Source: Bacteroidota bacterium
GTDB taxonomy: Bacteria; Bacteroidota; Bacteroidia; Bacteroidales; VadinHA17
DNA length: 12,525 nt
Direction of reading: 5' to 3'
Assembly (NCBI GenBank): GCA_021816545.1
Contig: JAKAXP010000048.1
Coordinates: 1-12,525 of the forward strand
This document shows, piece after piece, positions 8,054-12,525 of this stretch. The stretch's first letter is position 1, and each line of letters starts with the position of its first letter. A model generated the notes under the pieces. The model was not told the DNA's origin. It saw nothing but the letters and a program-made list of their open reading frames with translations, and searched no databases. A program made the translations under genes and the position numbers.

Positions 8054-8896
8054 ATGAAATACGTAGGAGCACATATCAGTGCATCAGGCGGGGTTGAGAA
8101 TGCACCCCTGAATGCACACGAAATAGGAGCCAGGGCCTTCGCTTTCTTTACAAAGAATCAGAAACAGTGGGTTGCACCGCCGCTCACAAAAAAGAGCATT
8201 GATGCATTCCGCCAGAGGTGTGAAGAACTTGAATTCAGGCCTTACCAGATACTGCCGCACGACAGTTACCTGATTAACCTTGGCAGCCCTGATCCGGAAG
8301 GGCTGGGAAGGTCACGCCACGCATTCAATGATGAGATGAAACGGTGTGAGCAGCTGGGTCTTGACAGGCTCAATTTCCATCCAGGCAGTCACCTTGGAAA
8401 AATTACCGAGGAAGAGTGCCTGAACCTTATAGCCGAATCGGTAAACATTGCGCTTGAAAAGACAGCCGGGGTGATTGCTGTCATTGAGAACACCGCGGGC
8501 CAGGGAACAAACCTGGGTTATAAATTTGAGCACCTGAGGCATATAATTGACAGGGTTGATGACAAGAGCAGGGTGGGGGTGTGCATTGACACATGCCACG
8601 CATATACATCAGGCTATGACCTGACTTCGGAAGAGGGATTCAAAAAGGTATTTGACGAGTTTGACAGCATCGTCGGATTCAAATACCTGAAGGGGATGCA
8701 CCTTAATGAATCCAAAAAGGCATTCGGTTCACGTGTCGACAGGCATGACAGCCTGCACAGGGGTGAGCTTGGTGATGATGTTTTCAGCCTTATAATGAAT
8801 GATCCCCGGTTTGATGACATGCCGCTGATTCTTGAGACCCCGGAGGAGACACTCTGGGCAGAGGAGATCAGGTTTCTTTATTCATTGCAGAAATAG
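8054..8896 (+). CDS. nfo: Endonuclease IV (deoxyribonuclease IV, AP endonuclease)
   Basis: 280 residues, against 285 for the Escherichia coli enzyme. Endonuclease IV cleaves DNA 5' of abasic sites and removes 3' blocking groups in base-excision repair, in the cytoplasm, using three zinc ions in a TIM barrel. The nine metal ligands known from the E. coli structure are all present at the same numbers: H69 (PHDSYLINL), H109 (NFHPGSHLG), E145 (VIENTAGQG), D179 and H182 (CIDTCHAY), H216 (MHLNES), D229 and H231 (SRVDRHDSLHRGE) and E261 (LILETPEE). The enzyme should therefore be active. The start MKYVGAHISASGG is canonical. The gene lies 16 bp after the usher-like gene on the same strand and is probably co-transcribed with it. 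I see no functional link to the surface genes, so read-through at the end of an operon is the simplest explanation. Confidence 0.97.
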   Translation: MKYVGAHISASGGVENAPLNAHEIGARAFAFFTKNQKQWVAPPLTKKSIDAFRQRCEELEFRPYQILPHDSYLINLGSPDPEGLGRSRHAFNDEMKRCEQLGLDRLNFHPGSHLGKITEEECLNLIAESVNIALEKTAGVIAVIENTAGQGTNLGYKFEHLRHIIDRVDDKSRVGVCIDTCHAYTSGYDLTSEEGFKKVFDEFDSIVGFKYLKGMHLNESKKAFGSRVDRHDSLHRGELGDDVFSLIMNDPRFDDMPLILETPEETLWAEEIRFLYSLQK

Positions 8897-9116
8897 TTCA
8901 TTCTGCCTCTATTCAAAGGGAAGATTTAAGTGTCAGGCTTAATCATCATTATGTGAATGACATATAATGCGGGGTTTACCTGATATGCACTTGAGAACAT
9001 TCTAATGGGGTAATTGCAACTCTGACCGTTTATTCCTGCCTGTCAGTAAAAACCCTACAACCGATTCAGAATAGGTATTATAAACTGAATCCATCTGCCA
9101 GGATACCTTTGCCCCG
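8897..9116. other. Intergenic region between nfo and the receiver-SpoIIE gene
   Basis: This 220-bp AT-rich stretch has no convincing gene. It holds two weak inverted repeats: TTAAG/CTTAA around a 7-nt loop at about 8926-8942, and CATTATGT (8947-8954) against ACATATAATG (8960-8969), imperfect by two extra bases. Neither is followed by a T-tract, so neither is a good intrinsic terminator. They could be a weak transcript end for the nfo unit or a regulator site. Confidence 0.35.
9104..9111 (+). promoter_or_regulatory. Possible Bacteroidota -7 promoter element (TACCTTTG)
   Basis: TACCTTTG matches the Bacteroidota TAnnTTTG -7 consensus exactly. No TTTG is seen at the expected -33 position. If the element is used, transcription would begin at about 9118, just after the ATG at 9117. 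That would favour the in-frame ATG at 9165 as the start of the receiver-SpoIIE gene, with a leader of about 47 nt. An eight-base degenerate match can easily arise by chance. Confidence 0.25.
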
Positions 9117-10355
9117 ATGGAAGGAATATGTGTAAAGTCACCTGCTGCATGGACTTCCCGTGCCATGCTGTCACCCGACAAACCTGCTGACTGCATCCTG
9201 GTTGTTGACGACAATCCGGAGAGTCTTTATCACCTTGGGGGAATACTCCTGGATGTGGGATACGAAGTGGAGTTTGCAGGGGACGGATTGTCTGCTCTTG
9301 AATGGATATCACTGAAGAGGTTTGATTCAATTCTTCTCGATGTTCGAATGCCTGTAATGAACGGTTTCGAGGTAAGCTCTCATATAAGAAGATCATCCCT
9401 GAACCGTGAAACCCCTGTGATATTTCTTACAGCATACAATGACCTCGGAAGGATAACCGGGAACTCCGGTATGGCAGGGTCCGATTATATAACGAAACCA
9501 TTCAGAAAGAGGGAACTGCTGGCAAGGCTAAGAACAAAGGTGAATGAAGGAAAAGCCGGCCGGAATTTCAGGCTTTACCTTGAGGAGATCGAGGCAAGCA
9601 ATCTTTATATAAAACAGAGCCTGGAATACGCTGTTTATATCCAGAATGCAATCATGAAATCATTCGGGGAGCAACAGGAATCACTTCCGGAACATTTCAT
9701 ACTCTCGGTTCCACGCGATATCATCAGCGGAGACTTCCACTGCTTTTACAGGAACCGTGGAAAGCTCACAACTGTAATTATGGATTGCACCGGGCACGGA
9801 GTCCCGGGCGCATTGATGAGCATCCTGGGTGTTACCCTGTGTAACGAGATTGTACTGAATGAGAATATAACCAGTCCCGACGAGATTCTTAACTGTCTGA
9901 AGGGCAAACTGCTGCGTTCGCTGGGCGAGGGCCGGAGCCCCGAGCTGATACGTGACGGGATGGAAGGCGCCGTCATAACAATTGACGAAAGCACCGGGCT
10001 GTTGCAGTATGCCGGATCATATAACCCGCTTCTGATTGTCCGACACGGAGAACTTAAAGAAATCAGGGGTGACAGGATCCCGATAGGATACAGTGATGTC
10101 AGCCGGCCATTCAGTCTTTATGAATTGCAACTTGAAAAAGGCGATATGGTCTATCTTTTCACAGATGACTATGCTGACCAGTTTGGTGGAGAAAGAAACA
10201 AGAAATATATGATAAGCCGGCTGAGGGATTATGTAACTTCCATTTCCACATTTTCAGTGGAAAAACAGAAGGAAAGCCTTCTGAATAATTATATGGCCTG
10301 GAAGGGAATACGAGAGCAGACTGATGACGTTCTTGTACTTGGACTGAGGTTTTAA
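9117..10355 (+). CDS. Response regulator receiver fused to SpoIIE/PP2C-type serine phosphatase
   Basis: 412 residues from the ATG at 9117, or 396 from the ATG at 9165 (M17), which puts the first strand (ILVVDD) nearer the N-terminus and may be the true start. The receiver domain spans about 27-144, with the acidic pair D31/D32, the phospho-acceptor D75 (LLDVRMP), T105 and K127 (TKPF), so it should be phosphorylated by a histidine kinase. A helical linker (about 147-182) contains the YAVYIQNAI motif typical of Bacteroidota proteins of this class. The SpoIIE phosphatase domain (about 190-412) has metal-binding acidic residues in SGDF (D206), DCTGHGVPGA (D223), FTDDYADQFGG (D350) and TDDV (D403/D404). 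Such proteins dephosphorylate an anti-sigma-factor antagonist in partner switching. No kinase or STAS-domain partner is nearby, so the pathway is unknown. D351 stands where I would expect glycine in FTDGYADQFGG. Confidence 0.92.
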   Translation: MEGICVKSPAAWTSRAMLSPDKPADCILVVDDNPESLYHLGGILLDVGYEVEFAGDGLSALEWISLKRFDSILLDVRMPVMNGFEVSSHIRRSSLNRETPVIFLTAYNDLGRITGNSGMAGSDYITKPFRKRELLARLRTKVNEGKAGRNFRLYLEEIEASNLYIKQSLEYAVYIQNAIMKSFGEQQESLPEHFILSVPRDIISGDFHCFYRNRGKLTTVIMDCTGHGVPGALMSILGVTLCNEIVLNENITSPDEILNCLKGKLLRSLGEGRSPELIRDGMEGAVITIDESTGLLQYAGSYNPLLIVRHGELKEIRGDRIPIGYSDVSRPFSLYELQLEKGDMVYLFTDDYADQFGGERNKKYMISRLRDYVTSISTFSVEKQKESLLNNYMAWKGIREQTDDVLVLGLRF

Positions 10356-10379
10356 CGGGCAGTCAAGGGGCTTCGGTTG

Positions 10380-11462
10380 TCATGATCTGGCCCTCAGGTA
10401 CTGCCGTGGCCAGTTTATATCAATCCCCATAGCCCGCGCCGCCTGAAGCGGGAAATACGGATTGCGCAGCAGTTCCCTTCCCATCAATACCAGGTCAGCT
10501 TTTCCTGATGACAATATCTCTTCTGCCTGCTCTGTGCCGGTTATCATTCCGACAGCACCGGTAAGGATACCAGTATTCCGTACTACCTCGGCGAATGGCA
10601 CCTGGTATCCGGGTCCGGCCGGCACCTTCGCATCATGAACATTGCCTCCCGATGAGCAATCGATGAGGTCAGCGCCTGCCTCTTTCAGGAGCGGAGCCAG
10701 CCTGACGCTGTCATCAGGTGTCCAGCCTCCCTCGGTCCATTCTGTTGATGATATCCTGACAAAAAGCGGGTATTCATCCGGCCAGACGGACCTGACATTT
10801 TTAACGACCTCAATCAGCAGTCTGATCCTGTTTTCATAGGAACCGCCATATTCATCGGTTCGTTTATTGCTGAGAGGTGAAAGGAACTCCTGGAGGAGGT
10901 ATCCGTGGGCGCTGTGGATTTCAGCAACCCTGAATCCTGCCTTAAGGGCTCTGGCAGCAGCGTTCCTGAAGCCATCGGTGATTCTTTCAATACAAATCGT
11001 GTCAGCCATTCCCGGGGCTCTTTCTCCGGGGCTGAACGGGATGGCAGAAGGGGCAACCGTTTCCCATCCTCCGTTTTTCAGGTCAAGCTGTCTTCCACCT
11101 TCCCATGGTACGGCGCATGAAGCTTTCCTTCCTGCGTGTGCAATCTGTATTCCAGGCACGGAACCCTGGGCTGTTATAAAGTCAGTTATCCTCCGCAGGC
11201 CGGGGATGTGGTCATCGTTCCACAGTCCCAGGTCTCCCGGTGTTATTCGTCCTTCCGGCCATACGGCCGTTGCCTCCACGATAATCAACCCGGCACCGCC
11301 GGCAGCCCTTGCACCGTAGTGTGCGATATGCCAGTCATTTGAATACCCGTCCTTTGCCGAATACTGGCACATGGGTGACATTGCGATACGGTTGGGGAGT
11401 GTTATGCTTCTGATTCCTAGTGGAGTGAAAAGTAATGACATTGCCTTGTTTTTAATGCTCAA
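10380..11462 (-). CDS. NADH:flavin oxidoreductase / Old Yellow Enzyme, YqjM type
   Basis: 360 residues; an FMN-dependent TIM-barrel ene-reductase that reduces activated C=C bonds with NAD(P)H in the cytoplasm. The N-terminal motif NRIAMSPMCQYSA carries the C32 and Y34 that mark the YqjM subclass (C26/Y28 in Bacillus YqjM). Further markers are GIQIAHAGRKAS, the substrate-binding pair H183/H186 in EIHSAHGYLL, the FLSPLSNKRTDEYGGS block, and the C-terminal GRELLRNPYFPLQAA. The in-frame ATG at 11441 (M8, MSLLFTPLGI) matches the usual family start better than the ATG at 11462, giving 353 residues against 338 for YqjM. The gene follows the small outer-membrane-like gene after 37 bp on the same strand and converges on the phosphatase gene with a 24-bp gap and no visible terminator. 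The natural substrate cannot be told from the sequence. Confidence 0.95.
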   Translation of the reverse strand: MSIKNKAMSLLFTPLGIRSITLPNRIAMSPMCQYSAKDGYSNDWHIAHYGARAAGGAGLIIVEATAVWPEGRITPGDLGLWNDDHIPGLRRITDFITAQGSVPGIQIAHAGRKASCAVPWEGGRQLDLKNGGWETVAPSAIPFSPGERAPGMADTICIERITDGFRNAAARALKAGFRVAEIHSAHGYLLQEFLSPLSNKRTDEYGGSYENRIRLLIEVVKNVRSVWPDEYPLFVRISSTEWTEGGWTPDDSVRLAPLLKEAGADLIDCSSGGNVHDAKVPAGPGYQVPFAEVVRNTGILTGAVGMITGTEQAEEILSSGKADLVLMGRELLRNPYFPLQAARAMGIDINWPRQYLRARS

Positions 11463-11499
11463 ATATTGCGAAAATTTCAGTTATCAGGTCTGAGGGTCT

Positions 11500-12048
11500 T
11501 CAGAACCTGTAAAAGAAACCTGCGCTTCCTGAGAATGGGATGATGTCTGTGATGTATCCCTCCGGTGGATTTGTGTACCTGTGAACTGTAATTCCGAGAT
11601 CGATATTAATCCCGGCCCTGCCCGGTTTCTGTGAAAAGAGAAATGATCTGCCTATCCTGGGGTAGATATAGGTCTGTTCAAATGTGTCATAACCCTTACC
11701 CAGAAGAGTGGTGCTCACTCCGCACATCACGTAAAAGGGTCCGGGCATCGCCGGCTCGTATTTTCGCGGTATGCGGTAGTATATCTCCAGTCCCGTCGTA
11801 TGGAGCTGGCTTACCAGGTCTTGGCTCAGTCCTATCTCCACCCTGCCGCCGTATTTCGCCTTTATGAAGATGCCGTCAAAAAGGCCTGCCCCGGCGCTCA
11901 CTTCCAGCCTGCCCTGTGCCTGCAGGGAGATGCAGACCAGCAGGAACAGACACACTGCTGATACCTTATGTATTTTGGTTCGTGATATTCCGTGCATTGG
12001 TCTGGCTTGTGAGAATAAAAATAGTGATTTCCGCGTAATATTTAACAT
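11500..12048 (-). CDS. Small exported outer-membrane beta-barrel-like protein, unknown function
   Basis: 182 residues from the ATG at 12048. A signal peptide lies at about residues 18-44 (basic HGISRTKIHK, hydrophobic VSAVCLFLLVCISL, cut LQA-QG), so the internal ATG at 11997 (M18, giving 165 residues) is a plausible true start. The mature part has alternating amphipathic strands and many glycine and aromatic residues (GAGLFDGIFIKAKYGGRVEI, GLEIYYRIP, GPFYVMCGVS, GINIDLGITVHRY) and ends in GSAGFFYRF. A terminal phenylalanine is typical of outer-membrane barrels. I do not recognise a named family. The size suggests an eight-stranded barrel of OmpX/OmpA type, which is inferred only from strand pattern and length. 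It may share a transcript with the oxidoreductase gene 37 bp downstream, but no common function is apparent. Confidence 0.75.
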   Translation of the reverse strand: MLNITRKSLFLFSQARPMHGISRTKIHKVSAVCLFLLVCISLQAQGRLEVSAGAGLFDGIFIKAKYGGRVEIGLSQDLVSQLHTTGLEIYYRIPRKYEPAMPGPFYVMCGVSTTLLGKGYDTFEQTYIYPRIGRSFLFSQKPGRAGINIDLGITVHRYTNPPEGYITDIIPFSGSAGFFYRF

Positions 12049-12116
12049 CGGGAGCAGGAGACCGGAACTTTCACATAAAATTTACGATCCTTCTATTCCC
12101 TATTCCTGAAACCTGT

Positions 12117-12124
12117 TATTTTTG
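12117..12124 (+). promoter_or_regulatory. Possible Bacteroidota -7 promoter element (TATTTTTG)
   Basis: TATTTTTG is an exact match to TAnnTTTG and lies 37 bp before the ATG of the FISUMP lipoprotein gene at 12162, which would give a leader of about 30 nt. The region between this gene and its divergent neighbour (12049-12161) is AT-rich, as expected of a promoter region. No clear TTTG -33 box is seen at the usual spacing. Confidence 0.4.
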
Positions 12125-12161
12125 AGGAAATAAATACAACTGTCACCAAAAATTAAAGTAT

Positions 12162-12525
12162 ATGTCATTTCGAATATCACTTCCTTCAAGGTTACTTTTT
12201 CTGTGCGGTATAACCATCCTGGCTGTATCCGGATGTAAAAAATCAAATGATATCACTGACGGTGACGGCAATGTCTATACAAGTGTGTTGATAGGCACCC
12301 AGGAATGGCTCCTGCAAAACCTTAAGACCACCACCCTGAATGACGGGACACCCATTCTGCATGTCCCCTCGATTTCCGACTGGGCGACGGCAACAGGTGC
12401 ATCATACTGCTGGTATGAAAATGAGATAGCCAACAAGGCGGATTACGGAGCCCTCTATAACTGGAAGACTGTTTCAACCGGCAAGCTTTGCCCGAAAGGA
12501 TGGCACGTGCCGACAAGTGCTGAGT
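12162..12525 (+). CDS. FISUMP-domain lipoprotein (3' partial)
   Basis: The reading frame begins at the ATG at 12162 and is still open at the window's end, so 121 codons are visible. The N-terminus is a lipoprotein signal peptide: R4 and R10, hydrophobic LLFLCGITILA, lipobox VSGC with C25 as the lipidated cysteine. Next come DGDGNVYTSVLIGTQEWLLQNL (split here as about 35-47 and 48-54) and TLNDGTPI, then YCWYENE, DYGALYNWKTV and LCPKGWHVPTSAE. These are the ordered blocks of the FISUMP domain (Fibrobacter succinogenes major paralogous domain), common in Bacteroidota and Fibrobacter surface lipoproteins. Function is unknown for the family. The KK right after the cysteine makes surface display less certain, since surface-exported Bacteroidota lipoproteins usually have acidic residues there. 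It is transcribed divergently from the outer-membrane-like gene. Confidence 0.88.
   Translation, partial: MSFRISLPSRLLFLCGITILAVSGCKKSNDITDGDGNVYTSVLIGTQEWLLQNLKTTTLNDGTPILHVPSISDWATATGASYCWYENEIANKADYGALYNWKTVSTGKLCPKGWHVPTSAE

Noticed and set aside
8923..8943. Hairpin GATTTAAG...CTTAATC after nfo as an intrinsic terminator
   Set aside because: The stem is short, AT-rich and bulged, and no T-tract follows.
8963..8968. TATAAT sequence before the receiver-SpoIIE gene
   Set aside because: Bacteroidota housekeeping promoters use TAnnTTTG rather than TATAAT, and no -35 box is present.
10867..11319. 150-codon + strand frame opposite the oxidoreductase gene
   Set aside because: The - strand frame encodes an unmistakable YqjM-type enzyme with all its motifs.

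Overview
The window looks like a chromosomal piece of a Bacteroidota bacterium, probably Bacteroidales-like and possibly from a metagenome. The evidence is a type IX secretion (T9SS) C-terminal sorting domain, the PKD-like repeats typical of Bacteroidota, signal peptides ending in A-Q, a FISUMP-family lipoprotein, a receiver-SpoIIE phosphatase with the YADQFGG signature, and starts without Shine-Dalgarno sequences.

Left part (1-8896, all + strand, tightly packed). A very large multi-domain surface protein, cut at its 5' end by the window edge, ends in a T9SS type A-like sorting domain. Its stop overlaps the start of a small exported DUF4402 (pilin-like) protein by 4 bp. After 23 bp comes a 1241-residue protein with the layout of a chaperone-usher outer-membrane usher: N-terminal domain, barrel, plug-like insert and periplasmic SdrD/CNA-B-like domains. 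It also carries three C-terminal SPOR (peptidoglycan-binding) repeats, which is highly unusual. After another 16 bp comes endonuclease IV (nfo). The first three genes look like one surface-structure module: a T9SS-exported adhesin, a DUF4402 subunit, and an usher that could be tethered to peptidoglycan. No PapD-like chaperone is visible; it could lie upstream of the window. nfo is probably a housekeeping gene at the end of the same transcript.

Middle (8897-10355, + strand). A 220-bp gap with weak inverted repeats precedes a separate regulator: a response-regulator receiver fused to a SpoIIE/PP2C-type serine phosphatase, expected to act in a partner-switching pathway.

Right part. On the - strand a small exported beta-barrel-like protein (12048-11500) is followed after 37 bp by an Old Yellow Enzyme of the YqjM type (11462-10380), which converges on the phosphatase gene. 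Divergently, on the + strand, a lipoprotein with a FISUMP domain starts at 12162 and runs off the window. A perfect Bacteroidota -7 element (TAnnTTTG) lies upstream of it.

No RNA genes, CRISPR arrays, insertion sequences or attachment sites were seen.
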